Of a stretch of DNA of 64,000 nucleotides, positions 33,399-42,625 are shown piece after piece. How positions within the stretch are numbered: the stretch's first letter is position 1; each line of letters begins with the position of its first letter. Made by a program: the position numbers and the translations under genes. The notes below the pieces were generated by a model. The model had not been told where the DNA came from and did not search any database. It saw only the letters and a list, made by a program, of their open reading frames with translations. The DNA comes from Streptomyces sp. MST-110588 (GTDB taxonomy: Bacteria > Actinomycetota > Actinomycetes > Streptomycetales > Streptomycetaceae). The DNA lies in the NCBI RefSeq assembly GCF_022695595.1, contig NZ_CP074380.1, forward strand, positions 7,282,501 through 7,346,500, written 5' to 3'.

Positions 33399-34652
33399 AT
33401 GCTGAAGAGAGTCCTTCGCGTGCCACAGAGCCACCCCCGGCCAGGCCGGACGACCATCCTCCACTTGGTGCAGCCCGTCGAGGGCGGAGTGGCCCGGGTC
33501 GTCGCCGACCTGGTGCGCGCCCACGTCCGGCAGCAGCTCCGCGTCGTGGTGGCCTGCCCGCCCTCGGGCTGGCTGCCCCGGGAGGCCGCCGCCGCGGGCG
33601 CCGAGGTGGAGGACTGGCCGGCCGGGCGCGAACTGGGCCTGCGCGTCGCGCGGGAGACCTGGGCCGCACACCGGCTCATCCGCCGCATCCGCCCCGACGT
33701 CGTCCACGCGCACAGCGCCAAGGCCGGACTCGCCGCACGGCTGGCCGTACGGGGCCGGGGCCCGACGGTCTACCAGCCGCACGCCTGGTCCTTCCAGGCG
33801 GTCCAGGGGCGTACCGCCTCGATGGCCCGCGCCTGGGAGCGGTTCGGCGCACGCTGGTCGACCCGGCTGCTGTGCGTCAGCGACGCCGAACGGCTGTGCG
33901 GGCAGCGGACCGGTGTGGTCGCGCCGTGGTCCGTGATCCGCAACGGCGTGGACCTGGACCACTTCTCCGCCCCCGTACGCCCTGCCCACGACGCCGGGAG
34001 CGCCGGGGAGGAGCGGTGCGAGGACGAGGTGCGACGGGCGGAGAACACCCGGCGCGCCGAGGCCCGGGCCGCGCTCCCGGCGCTGCGCGGCGTCCCCGCC
34101 GGCGCCCCCCTGGTGGTGTGCGTGGGCCGGCTGTGCGCCCAAAAGGGGCAGGACGTCCTGCTCGACTCCTGGGGCCGCATCCTGGCACGCGTCCCCGGCG
34201 CCCGGCTCGCCCTGGTGGGCGACGGCCCCGACCGGCCCCGGCTGGAGCGCCGGGCGGCCCGTTCGGTGGTGTTCGCCGGCGCCACCGAAGACGTACGCCA
34301 CTGGTACGCCGCCGCCGACGTGGTGGTGCTGCCCTCCCGCTGGGAAGGCATGGCGCTGGCGCCCCTGGAGGCCATGGCCTGCGGGCGCCCGGTGGTCCTC
34401 ACGGACGTCAGCGGCGCCCGGGAGAGCCTGCCGCCGGGGCACCACGCCCGGTGCCTGGTGCCGCCGGGGGACCCTTACACCCTGGCCACGGCGGTGATCG
34501 TGCTGCTCGCCGATCCGACGCTGCGCACCTGCCTGGGACGAGAAGCACAAGAGCACGTGCGCACCACCTTCGACGTACGGTGCACGGCTGCGGCGGTTCT
34601 GGACCTCTACCGCGACCTGCTCGGCGCCCCGGCACTCAAGTCCAGGGAGTAG
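33399..34652 (+). CDS. GT4-family glycosyltransferase
   Basis: 417-residue GT-B fold enzyme. N-terminal TTILHLVQPVEGGVARVVAD matches the glycosyl-transfer family 4 acceptor domain. The donor domain has APLVVCVGRLCAQKGQDVLL and the EX7E-type PSRWEGMALAPLEAMACGRP with both glutamates. It transfers a nucleotide sugar to a lipid-linked acceptor on the inner membrane face. A charged linker at about 200-225 is unusual. ATG 33399 or the adjacent GTG 33396 could start it. It opens the rightward polysaccharide operon, 6 bp before the initiating transferase. Confidence 0.92.
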   Translation: MLKRVLRVPQSHPRPGRTTILHLVQPVEGGVARVVADLVRAHVRQQLRVVVACPPSGWLPREAAAAGAEVEDWPAGRELGLRVARETWAAHRLIRRIRPDVVHAHSAKAGLAARLAVRGRGPTVYQPHAWSFQAVQGRTASMARAWERFGARWSTRLLCVSDAERLCGQRTGVVAPWSVIRNGVDLDHFSAPVRPAHDAGSAGEERCEDEVRRAENTRRAEARAALPALRGVPAGAPLVVCVGRLCAQKGQDVLLDSWGRILARVPGARLALVGDGPDRPRLERRAARSVVFAGATEDVRHWYAAADVVVLPSRWEGMALAPLEAMACGRPVVLTDVSGARESLPPGHHARCLVPPGDPYTLATAVIVLLADPTLRTCLGREAQEHVRTTFDVRCTAAAVLDLYRDLLGAPALKSRE

Positions 34653-34658
34653 CGGAAG

Positions 34659-36188
34659 ATGTCCACCGAGAGCACCCAGGACGTGTCCCAGAGCACTCAG
34701 GAGATGTCCCCGAGCGCCCAGGTCCTGCCACGGCCCGGGCCCGGGCCCGCCACGGCCGCCGTCACCGCCTCCAGCCCCTTGAGCCCGTCATGGATCGCCG
34801 CGGCCCGCACCAGCGTGACCGCCCGCCGCACCTACCGGGACGCGGCCCTGCTGTGCGGGGCGGACGTCCTGGCCACCGCGGGCGTCGCCGTCGCCCTGAG
34901 CCATCTCACCGATCTGCTCCCCACCTTGAGCGCCGCCGGGGCCGTGGTCGCCTTCCACGCCCGCGCCGGGCTGTACCGGCCGGGACTCCAGGCGTACGCG
35001 CTGGACGAACTGCCCGCCGTCGGGGGCCGCGTCACGCTCGCCTGGTGCGTGGCGGCCACCCTCCTGGCCGTACTGGGCGCGGCCCACTTCCTGGGCGTCG
35101 GCCTGCTGTTGGCCATCGTCGTCTCCAACACCGCCCTGGTGTGCGCCGCGCGCGGAGCGGTGTACGCGGCCCGCCGCCGCGCCTGCCGCCGCCGCCCGCG
35201 CTCCACCCTGATCATCGGCAGCGACAGCACCGCACACAAGATCGCCGCCGTACTGACGGACCGGCCGCGCTACGGACTGCGCCCGGTCGGCCTGGTGAAC
35301 CTGGACGGGGACCAGCCGCAGCCGCCCGAGGACGGCGAGACCAACCCCGCGCCCATTCCCGTCGTCGGCAGCATCGAGGACGTGACCCGGGCGGTGATCC
35401 AGAACACCGTCCAGGACGCGGTCTTCCTGCGACCGCTGAACGAGGAGCCGCAGGGCGCGGCGCTGGCCCGGCTGATGACCGAACGCGGGGTCACCGGCTG
35501 GCTGGTCACCGCCGGCTGCCTCCTGGAGGCCCACAGCAGACGGCACCAGGACAACGGCCACCTGTGGGGGTTCGCCTGCCGCCGTATGGAGCTGAGCTGC
35601 CCCAAACCCGGCGGCACCTGGGGAAAGCGTCTGCTGGACCTGGTGCTGGTCCTGCCCGCGCTGCTGGTCGCCGCCCCGCTGATGGCCGGGTGCGCCCTGG
35701 CCGTGCGGATCTCCGACGGGCCGGGCGTGCTGTTCCGCCAGGAACGCATCGGACAGGACGGCCGGCCCTTCACCCTCCTGAAGTTCCGTACGCTGCGCCC
35801 CGACGACGAGCGGGAGTCGGGCACGCTGTGGAGCATCGCCGGCGACCGCCGGGTCAGCCGGGTGGGGACCGTGCTGCGGCGCGCCTCACTGGACGAGCTG
35901 CCGCAGTTGTGGAACGTCCTGCGCGGCGACATGAGCCTGGTCGGGCCCCGGCCCGAACGCCCCTACTTCGTCCAGCAGTTCACCCAGCGGCACCCCGGCT
36001 ACGCCGACCGGCACCGCGCCCCGGTCGGCATCACCGGCTTCGCGCAGGTGCACGGCCTGCGCGGGGACACCTCCATCGAGGACCGGGCGCGGTTCGACAA
36101 CCACTACATCGAGACGTGGTCGCTCTGGCGCGACGTACGCATCATGTGCCGTACCGTCGCCGCGCTCTTCCGGCTGGAGGGGCGATGA
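34659..36188 (+). CDS. Undecaprenyl-phosphate sugar-1-phosphate transferase (WbaP/WcaJ type)
   Basis: 509-residue polyisoprenyl-phosphate hexose-1-phosphate transferase that starts the repeat unit on undecaprenyl phosphate. Four or five N-terminal membrane helices lie at about 65-170. A Rossmann-like cytosolic region (STLIIGSDSTAHKIAAVLTD) precedes the catalytic C-terminus: GKRLLDLVLVLPALLVAAPL, KFRTLRPDDERESGTLW, RRASLDELPQLWNVLRGDMS and LVGPRPERPYFVQQF. All signature motifs are present. ATG 34659 follows the GT4 gene closely, and the 3' end overlaps the polymerase gene by four bases. Confidence 0.95.
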   Translation: MSTESTQDVSQSTQEMSPSAQVLPRPGPGPATAAVTASSPLSPSWIAAARTSVTARRTYRDAALLCGADVLATAGVAVALSHLTDLLPTLSAAGAVVAFHARAGLYRPGLQAYALDELPAVGGRVTLAWCVAATLLAVLGAAHFLGVGLLLAIVVSNTALVCAARGAVYAARRRACRRRPRSTLIIGSDSTAHKIAAVLTDRPRYGLRPVGLVNLDGDQPQPPEDGETNPAPIPVVGSIEDVTRAVIQNTVQDAVFLRPLNEEPQGAALARLMTERGVTGWLVTAGCLLEAHSRRHQDNGHLWGFACRRMELSCPKPGGTWGKRLLDLVLVLPALLVAAPLMAGCALAVRISDGPGVLFRQERIGQDGRPFTLLKFRTLRPDDERESGTLWSIAGDRRVSRVGTVLRRASLDELPQLWNVLRGDMSLVGPRPERPYFVQQFTQRHPGYADRHRAPVGITGFAQVHGLRGDTSIEDRARFDNHYIETWSLWRDVRIMCRTVAALFRLEGR

Positions 36189-37663
36189 GCGCGCTGCCGG
36201 CCGCCGTGGCGGGTGAGGCGCCGGCCGTGACGGCGGGCGCCTCACCCGCTGCCGCGGCGGCTGTCCGGCCGCCCCTCGCGGGTCTGGCGAGGGGGTGGCG
36301 CGGCGCGCGGTGGCGGCACGCCCGGTGGTGGGGGCCGGTGGCTCCGGCCCTGGTCACCGTCCTGCTGCTGTGTGCGCCACCGCTGAACGAAGGCACCGCC
36401 GTCGCGGGCGGCGCGGGCGGTACCGGCGGTGCGACGGTCGCCGACGCGGCCTCGGCGCTGCTCGTCCTGTGGTGCGCGGTCCGCCTGACGGCCCGGCGCG
36501 GCGCCCCCGCGTGCCCCCTGACGCCGAGGGCCGTGCTGGTCCTGGCCGCACCCGTGGCGGCGTTCGCGGTGGCCACCGCCGTCGCCTCCGACCCGGCGGC
36601 CGGCCTGCCCGGATTCCTGCGCCACCTCCAGGTCTTCGTGCTCGTTCCCGGGGCCGTCCTGCTGCTGACCAGGGACGCCCGGGACTTCCGGCTGCTGTGC
36701 GGCGCGCTGATCGTACTGGCCCTCGTGGAGGGCGGCATCGGCGTCCACCAGAACCTCACCGGGACCGGCGCCTCCTACATGGGCGAGAACATCCGGGCGG
36801 TGGGCACCTTCGGCGCACGTGATGTCATGGGGATGTCCACCGTGGTCGCGTACGGCTTCCTGGCCGCCTTCTCGCTGGGTCTCGGCGCGCCCGCCGGCGT
36901 CCCGCGCCGGCTGCGGGCGGCGGCGCTGGGCTGCGCTGCGGTGCTCCTGGTGCCGCTGGCCCTCTCCTACAGCCGTGGCGCCTGGATCGCCACGGCGGTG
37001 GCCGCCACCGTCGTCCTGATCCTGTCCGGAGCGCGCAAGGCGGTGCCGGCCGTCGCCGCGCTGGCCGCCGCGGCCGTGGTGCTCGTCGGCGGGGCGGGGA
37101 TCGGCTCGCAGCAGATCTCCGAGCGCTTCGCCACCATCACCCGGGTCTCGGCCGCCCCCGACCGGTCGGTCTCGGACCGCTACGCCTTGTGGGACACCGC
37201 CCTCGGCATCTGGCGGGACGCCCCGCTGACCGGCGTCGGCATCAAGGGCTTCCCCGCCCACCGCGACGGGCACGCCCCGCTGGGGCTCTCCTCCGGCAGC
37301 GACACCGCCGGGGCGGGCCAGCGCTTCGCCCGCGAACCGCTGCTCTCCCCGCACAACATGTATCTGCTGCTGCTCAGCGAACAGGGGCTGATCGGGGTCA
37401 CGCTGGTGGCGGGCAGTTGGGCGGCGCTGCTGATCCTGGCCGTACGGCGGCAGCGCGCGGCCCGGCGCGTGGCGGGCCGGTCCGCCGCGGCCGGGGAAGG
37501 GGACTGTGCGCTGGCCGCCGTCGGCCTGCTGGTCTGGCTGGTCGTCGACTTCCTGTACGCCGACATCGGCGGGCCCTCGACCGTACTGACCGGGATCATC
37601 CTGGGGATGGCGGGCTGGTGGGCCCTGCGCCCCGGCGGCGACCGCGAGGGCTGCGCCCGGTGA
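36185..37663 (+). CDS. O-antigen ligase/polymerase (Wzy-like) membrane protein
   Basis: 492-residue polytopic protein with about 11-12 hydrophobic helices. The large periplasmic-type loop YALWDTALGIWRDAPLTGVG is followed by the Wzy_C-like PHNMYLLLLSEQGLIGVTLV, the hallmark of the O-antigen polymerase/ligase family. It would polymerise or ligate the lipid-linked repeat units outside the membrane. ATG 36185 overlaps the upstream stop, and the stop overlaps the next start (GTGA), so the genes are translationally coupled. Confidence 0.9.
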   Translation: MSALPAAVAGEAPAVTAGASPAAAAAVRPPLAGLARGWRGARWRHARWWGPVAPALVTVLLLCAPPLNEGTAVAGGAGGTGGATVADAASALLVLWCAVRLTARRGAPACPLTPRAVLVLAAPVAAFAVATAVASDPAAGLPGFLRHLQVFVLVPGAVLLLTRDARDFRLLCGALIVLALVEGGIGVHQNLTGTGASYMGENIRAVGTFGARDVMGMSTVVAYGFLAAFSLGLGAPAGVPRRLRAAALGCAAVLLVPLALSYSRGAWIATAVAATVVLILSGARKAVPAVAALAAAAVVLVGGAGIGSQQISERFATITRVSAAPDRSVSDRYALWDTALGIWRDAPLTGVGIKGFPAHRDGHAPLGLSSGSDTAGAGQRFAREPLLSPHNMYLLLLSEQGLIGVTLVAGSWAALLILAVRRQRAARRVAGRSAAAGEGDCALAAVGLLVWLVVDFLYADIGGPSTVLTGIILGMAGWWALRPGGDREGCAR

Positions 37664-39603
37664 CCGGTACGCGTGCCGTCCAGGGAGGCCAGGGGTCCGC
37701 CGGTGTGCCGGCGGAGGCCGCGGCGCCCGTACAGGTGCTTGGTTCCGGCGGACACGGCGAGGGCGGCGGACACGGCGAGGGCGGCGACGGGCACGACGGC
37801 CGGCGTACGGGGTCGTTCCTGGCCCGCGCCGCTGCCGTCACCGCCGCCCTGACCGCGGCCGGTTCGCTCTGCGGCCTGCTGCGCGACCAGGCGATCGCCC
37901 ACCTGTTCGGGGCGGGCAGTGACACCGATGCCTTCCTCGTCGCCTGGACCGTCCCGGAGGTGGCCTCCACGCTGCTGATCGAGGACGCCATGGCCCTGGT
38001 CCTCGTCCCGGCCTTCAGCCTCGCCCTCGCGCGCCGGGCCGCCGAAGCCGGCGCCGGTGCGGACATCGGTATGGACGCCGGTACGGGCGCCGGTGCCGGG
38101 GCCGGTGCGGGCGCGGACACCGGTGCCGGGGCCGCGTACCGGCCCGACCCCGTACGGCGCCTGGTGGCCGCCACCCTGCCGCGGCTGCTCATCGCCCTCA
38201 CCATGACGACCGCGCTGCTGGCGCTGGGCGCCCCGCTCCTCGTACGGATCCTGGCCCCCGGCCTCCCCGACCCCGGGACCGCCGTCGACTGCACCCGGCT
38301 GACCGCCCTGACCCTGACCACCTTCGGGCTCGCCGGCTATTTCAGCGCGGCGCTGCGGGCCCACCGCCGCTTCGTCGCCCCCGCCGCCATCTACATCGCC
38401 TACAACGTGTCGGTCATCGCCACCACCCTCGCGCTGCACGTCTCCTGGGGCGTACGGGCCGCGGCGGCCGGCGTGGCGGTGGGCGGGCTGCTCATGGCGC
38501 TCGTACAACTGCCGTCTTTCATCGGGCAGTTGGGGGAGAGGTCCGGTGTCCGCGCCGTCCGTACGGCCGGCGCCCGCACCGGCTTCCGGGAGAGCCCTGC
38601 CACGGCCGCCGGGGCAACCGGAACCGGACCGGCCGACGCAGGCCCGCCGGTCGCGCCGGTCCCAGCAGCCCCACCAGTCCTGCCGATCTCACCAGACACA
38701 CCGGTTCCGCCGGCTCCCCCAGTCCTGCCAGGGCCCGTCGTGCAGGGTCTGGGCCCGGCGGCCCTCGCCCCGGTCGTCGTCTTCGCCCTGAGCCGGCAGG
38801 CGCAGGTCCTGGCGGAACGGTTCATCGCCTCCTCACTGCCCCCCGGAGCCATCTCGCACCTGAATTACGCGCAGAAGGTGGCCCAGTTGCCGATGGTCCT
38901 CTCCCTGATGATCTGCACCGTCACCTTCCCCGTCGTCGCCCGCGCGATGGCCGACGGCGACCCGGGCCGGGCGCGCCGCCGGGTGGAACGCGACCTGGCG
39001 CTGGCCGGCATCGTGGTCCTGCTGGGCGCCGCCTACGTCGTCGCCTGCGCCCCGCAGATCATCCACCTGCTCTTCCAGCGCGGCGCGTTCGACGCCGCCG
39101 ACACCGACGCCACCGCCCGCGTCATGCGGGTCTACGCCTGCGGACTGCTCGGCCACACCCTGGTCGGAGCCCTGGCCCGCCCCTTCTTCTCCGGCACCCG
39201 GCCCACCTGGTACCCGGCCGCCGCCATGGGCGCCGGCCTCGCCGTCACCGTGGTCGCGGGCCGCATGTCCGCCCCCCTGTGGGGCGCGTACGGCATCGCC
39301 GCCGCCAACGTCGCCGGCATCACCACCACCGCGCTGCTCCTCCTGAAAGGACTGGGCGTGCGCGTGGTCGCCATCGGCGTCCGCCGGGTGACCGCCGGTC
39401 TGCTCCGGCTGGTGCTGGCCGCCGCCACGGCGGCGGCGGCCGGCTGGGCCGCCGCGGGAGCGCTGCCCGGCGCCCCGGCCGGTGCCGCGGCCGGCTGTGT
39501 GACGGTCCTGCTGGTGTTCACCGCCGCCGCCGTCCTCCTGCGGGCCCCGGAAGTCCCCGAACTCATCGCCGCCGCCGAACGGAAGCTCCGCCATGTCCAG
39601 TGA
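37660..39603 (+). CDS. MurJ/MviN-type lipid flippase (Wzx-like)
   Basis: 647-residue MOP-superfamily flippase. LRDQAIAHLFGAGSDTDAFL is the MurJ opening motif. AALRAHRRFVAPAAIYIAYN, ISHLNYAQKVAQLPMVLSLM and GAFDAADTDATARVMRVYAC are further family blocks, with about 14 helices overall. Two low-complexity inserts are unusual: a Gly-Ala repeat (about 127-155) and a Pro/Ala/Val stretch (about 315-360) between helices. In this locus it most likely flips the lipid-linked polysaccharide unit, not lipid II. GTG 37660 overlaps the polymerase stop, and the 3' end overlaps the deacetylase gene by 11 bases. Confidence 0.92.
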   Translation: MTGTRAVQGGQGSAGVPAEAAAPVQVLGSGGHGEGGGHGEGGDGHDGRRTGSFLARAAAVTAALTAAGSLCGLLRDQAIAHLFGAGSDTDAFLVAWTVPEVASTLLIEDAMALVLVPAFSLALARRAAEAGAGADIGMDAGTGAGAGAGAGADTGAGAAYRPDPVRRLVAATLPRLLIALTMTTALLALGAPLLVRILAPGLPDPGTAVDCTRLTALTLTTFGLAGYFSAALRAHRRFVAPAAIYIAYNVSVIATTLALHVSWGVRAAAAGVAVGGLLMALVQLPSFIGQLGERSGVRAVRTAGARTGFRESPATAAGATGTGPADAGPPVAPVPAAPPVLPISPDTPVPPAPPVLPGPVVQGLGPAALAPVVVFALSRQAQVLAERFIASSLPPGAISHLNYAQKVAQLPMVLSLMICTVTFPVVARAMADGDPGRARRRVERDLALAGIVVLLGAAYVVACAPQIIHLLFQRGAFDAADTDATARVMRVYACGLLGHTLVGALARPFFSGTRPTWYPAAAMGAGLAVTVVAGRMSAPLWGAYGIAAANVAGITTTALLLLKGLGVRVVAIGVRRVTAGLLRLVLAAATAAAAGWAAAGALPGAPAGAAAGCVTVLLVFTAAAVLLRAPEVPELIAAAERKLRHVQ

Positions 39604-40534
39604 ACCCCACGCGCACCCCGCCGCCACCCTCGCCCCGGCCGGCCCCCGGCCCGCCGACGCCACCACCGCGGCCCCCGTGATCCCCGTCCCGGGCACGGCC
39701 GGGCCCCGGCCCGCCGCCGTCGACGGCGTCCTGGCCGCGCCCGTCGCCCGCCCCGTGCCCTCCGGTCTCGCCGCGCGCCGGCCGCCCTGGGTCCTGATGT
39801 ACCACTCGGTCTCCCCGTGCACCGAGGACCCGTACCGGATCACGGTGACCCCCGACCGGCTCGACCGGCAACTGCGCTGGCTGCGCAACCGGGGACTGAC
39901 CGGGGTGAGCGTCGGCGAACTCCTCCTGGCCGGCGCCCGCGGCCGGGCCACCGGCCTGGTCGGGCTGACCTTCGACGACGGCTACACCGACTTCCTGGAG
40001 TACGCCCTGCCGCTGCTGCACCGGCACGCGTGCACCGCCACCGTCTTCGTCCTGCCCGGCCGGCTCGGCGGCGACAACGCCTGGGACCGCGAGGGCCCGC
40101 GCAAGCCGCTGCTGGACGCCGACGGCATCCGTGAGGTGTCCCGGGCCGGCATGGAGATCGGCTCCCACGGCATGCTGCACACCGACCTGACCCTCGTCGA
40201 CGACGCCACGCTCACGGCCGAGGTGGCCGGCAGCCGGGCCCGGCTCGCCGACCTCACCGGCAGCGCGCCGCAGGGCTTCTGCTACCCGTACGGCCTGCTG
40301 GACACGCGCGCCGTCGAGGCGGTCCGGGCAGCCGGATACGGGTACGGCTGCGCCATCGACCCAGGCCCGCTCACCGCCCTGCACGCCCTGCCCCGCGTCC
40401 ACATCGGATCCTCGGACCACTGGCTGCGGCTGCACCTGAAGCGGACACTGCACCCGCTGCGCCGCCGCCCCCTGCCCCAGGAGCCCTACCCCGCCCGCCT
40501 CCCGGGCCCGGCGACGGGAGGCGACGCGCAATGA
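39593..40534 (+). CDS. Polysaccharide deacetylase family protein
   Basis: 313-residue NodB-homology (CE4) protein. VLMYHSVSP, GLTFDDGYTDFLEYALPLLH (the Asp-Asp motif 1), GMEIGSHGMLHTDLTLVDD (motif 2, HxxxD-type) and GFCYPYGLLDTRAVEAVRA are present, so it is expected to be an active metal-dependent deacetylase. The first 60 residues are a low-complexity Ala/Pro stretch with no clear signal peptide. It would remove acetyl groups from sugar units of the polymer. It is coupled to the flippase gene upstream and overlaps the next GT4 gene by four bases. Confidence 0.93.
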   Translation: MSSEPHAHPAATLAPAGPRPADATTAAPVIPVPGTAGPRPAAVDGVLAAPVARPVPSGLAARRPPWVLMYHSVSPCTEDPYRITVTPDRLDRQLRWLRNRGLTGVSVGELLLAGARGRATGLVGLTFDDGYTDFLEYALPLLHRHACTATVFVLPGRLGGDNAWDREGPRKPLLDADGIREVSRAGMEIGSHGMLHTDLTLVDDATLTAEVAGSRARLADLTGSAPQGFCYPYGLLDTRAVEAVRAAGYGYGCAIDPGPLTALHALPRVHIGSSDHWLRLHLKRTLHPLRRRPLPQEPYPARLPGPATGGDAQ

Positions 40535-41724
40535 GGGTGGCGCACATCATCACCGGACTGGGCGTCGGCGGGGCCGAGCAGCAACTGCGCCTGCTGCTCC
40601 GGCACCTGCCCGCGACCTGCGACGTCATCACCCTCACCGAGGACGGCACGGTCGCCGCCGGGCTGCGTGCGGACGGCGTGCGCGTCACCTGCCTGGGCAT
40701 GGCCGGCAACCGCGACCTGACGGTGCTGCCCCGCCTGGTGCAACTGATCCGGGACGGCTCCTACGACGTGGTGCACACCCATCTGTACCGGGCCTGCGTG
40801 TACGGGCGGACGGCCGCGCGGCTGGCCGGCGTACGGGCCGTGGTCGCCACCGAACACTCCCTGGGCGTGCGCCAGATGGAAGGCCGGCCCCTCACCCGGG
40901 GAACCCGCGCCCTCTACCTCGCCACCGAACGCCTGGGGTCCGCCACGATCGCCGTCTCCGAGACGGTCGCCAGGCGGCTGCGGGCCTGGGGCGTGCCCCC
41001 CGCGCGCCTGCACGTCGTGCCCAACGGCGTCGACGCGCACCGGCTGTCCTTCCGCCCCCAGGCACGCGCGGCCCTGCGCACCCGGCTCGCCCTGCCTGCC
41101 GACGCCTTCGTGGTCGCCGGCGCCGGACGGCTCGTACCGGGCAAGGACTTCCCGGCCCTGCTGCACGCGGTGGCCGCCCTGCCCGACGCCCATCTGCTGC
41201 TCGCCGGGGACGGACCCGGGCGGGTGGCCCTGCGCGCCCGCGCCGCGGCCCTGGGCGTGGCGGACCGGGTGCACCTGCTGGGGGAGTGCCACGGCGCCGT
41301 GGCACCCGTCCCGGCGGGCGGGACGGGCATCGCCGACGTGCTGTCCGCCGCGGACGTCTTCGTCTCGGCGTCCGCCGAAGAGACCTTCGGGCTGACCGTC
41401 CTGGAGGCGCTCGCGGCCGGGCTGCCGGCGCTGTACGCCGCCTGCCCGGCGCTGGAGGGCCTGCCCCCGGAGTACGCGCCGGGAGCCCGCCGGATCCGCC
41501 CCGGCACCGAGGAGACCACCACCGCGCTGCGCGCGCTGCGGGTCGCCGGACCTGCCCGGCTGCCGGTTCCCCCGGCCGTACACCACTACGACGTCGCCCG
41601 TGGCGCGCAGCGCGTGATGGCCCTCTACCGCGAACTCGCCGGCCTGCCGCCCGCGCCGCCCAAGGTCCGCCTCCCCTCCACACCGCGGCCCGTGACCACG
41701 GACCTGACCCTGAACAAGAGATGA
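40531..41724 (+). CDS. GT4-family glycosyltransferase
   Basis: 397-residue GT-B enzyme, second of its kind in the locus. MRVAHIITGLGVGGAEQQLR is the classic GT4 opening (GGAE). DVVHTHLYRACVYGR and VVATEHSLGVRQMEGRP continue the acceptor domain. The donor domain has VAGAGRLVPGKDFPALLHAV and SASAEETFGLTVLEALAAGL with the EX7E motif. It adds a further sugar to the lipid-linked unit. ATG 40531 overlaps the deacetylase stop, and its stop overlaps the Wzz-like start. Confidence 0.94.
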   Translation: MRVAHIITGLGVGGAEQQLRLLLRHLPATCDVITLTEDGTVAAGLRADGVRVTCLGMAGNRDLTVLPRLVQLIRDGSYDVVHTHLYRACVYGRTAARLAGVRAVVATEHSLGVRQMEGRPLTRGTRALYLATERLGSATIAVSETVARRLRAWGVPPARLHVVPNGVDAHRLSFRPQARAALRTRLALPADAFVVAGAGRLVPGKDFPALLHAVAALPDAHLLLAGDGPGRVALRARAAALGVADRVHLLGECHGAVAPVPAGGTGIADVLSAADVFVSASAEETFGLTVLEALAAGLPALYAACPALEGLPPEYAPGARRIRPGTEETTTALRALRVAGPARLPVPPAVHHYDVARGAQRVMALYRELAGLPPAPPKVRLPSTPRPVTTDLTLNKR

Positions 41725-42625
41725 GTCCCGCCATGCCCCAGACCGCCCGGACCGCCCGGCACGACGACCCGCCACCGGACGCCGGTACGCCGGACCCCAC
41801 AACCCCGGACCCCGGCACGCCGGGTGACAGTGCGCCGGGTGACGGCGCGGGCCCGGCGCCCCGCGCCGCCGTACCGGTGGGCTGCGCCGTCTGCCCTCCT
41901 GGTGGCCGCTGCCCCTGTGCCTGGCCCTGGGCGCCGCCGCCGGCGGCGTGTACGCGGCGGTCGCCCCGCAGCAGTACACGGCCACCAGCTTCGTGGCGGT
42001 GACCCCGGGGAAAAAGACCGACCCGGCCTCCGCGCTCGGCTACGCGCAGGCCTACGGACGGATCGCCACCGACCCCGCCGTCCTGGTCAGGGCCCGGCGC
42101 GGGACGGCCCTGGGCGTCGCCGAACTGCGCACCGCCGTACGGGCCGACACCTCGCCCGACGCCCCGATGATCGAGATCACCGGCACCTCGGCCCGCCGCC
42201 AGCAGGCCGCCGACATCTCCAACGCCGTGGCCCAGGCGCTGGTACGCACCGTCGAGGAGTCCACCACCAAGACCGGCGCCAAGCCGGGCGTCCTGTTCCG
42301 GGCCCTGGCGCCGGTGGAACCGGTCTCGCCGTCCCCGGGCATCGCCGTGGGCGTGGGCGGGTGCGCGGGCGGACTGATCGGCGCACTGGTCCTGCTCGCC
42401 CGCCCGCAGCGGCGGCAGCCCTACCTCCTGGGCGCACCCGTCCTGGCGACGGCCCACCACGGGACGCCCGGCCACGCCGCCGCCGCTCCCCGCGAGACAT
42501 CCGGCACCACCCCTGCGGCCCCCAACGCGACGACGGGCAGCGCCACCACATCCCACCACCAGGCTCCCGCCACGGCCGCATCGGCACCCCACGAAGGCAC
42601 CGAGCAGGTGCAGGCGGCGCGATGA
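41721..42625 (+). pseudogene. Wzz-like chain-length/transport protein; frameshifted as read
   Basis: Membrane protein of the Wzz/capsular-chain-length superfamily. ATG 41721 (ATGA overlap with the GT4 gene) opens a Pro/Asp-rich cytosolic start, but the frame is lost near residue 47. The membrane helix (LPSWWPLPLCLALGAAAGGV) and the extracytoplasmic domain (YTATSFVAVTPGKKTDPASA, GYAQAYGRIATDPAVLVRAR) and second helix (VGVGGCAGGLIGALVLLARP) are in the neighbouring frame, which has no good start codon of its own. The span of 905 bases needs one extra base to give a normal 301-residue protein. The C4 run at 41859-41862 is the likely site. The lesion type equals that in egtA and egtB. Confidence 0.8.

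Noticed and set aside
33872..37663. A 1263-codon open frame across the polysaccharide genes
   Set aside because: Only its last 492 codons are real (polymerase); the rest is a shifted reading of the GT4 and sugar-transferase genes.
41948..42625. Wzz-like protein starting at GTG 41948
   Set aside because: That start lies inside the first membrane helix; the helix and linker continue upstream in the same frame, so a frameshifted longer gene is more likely.
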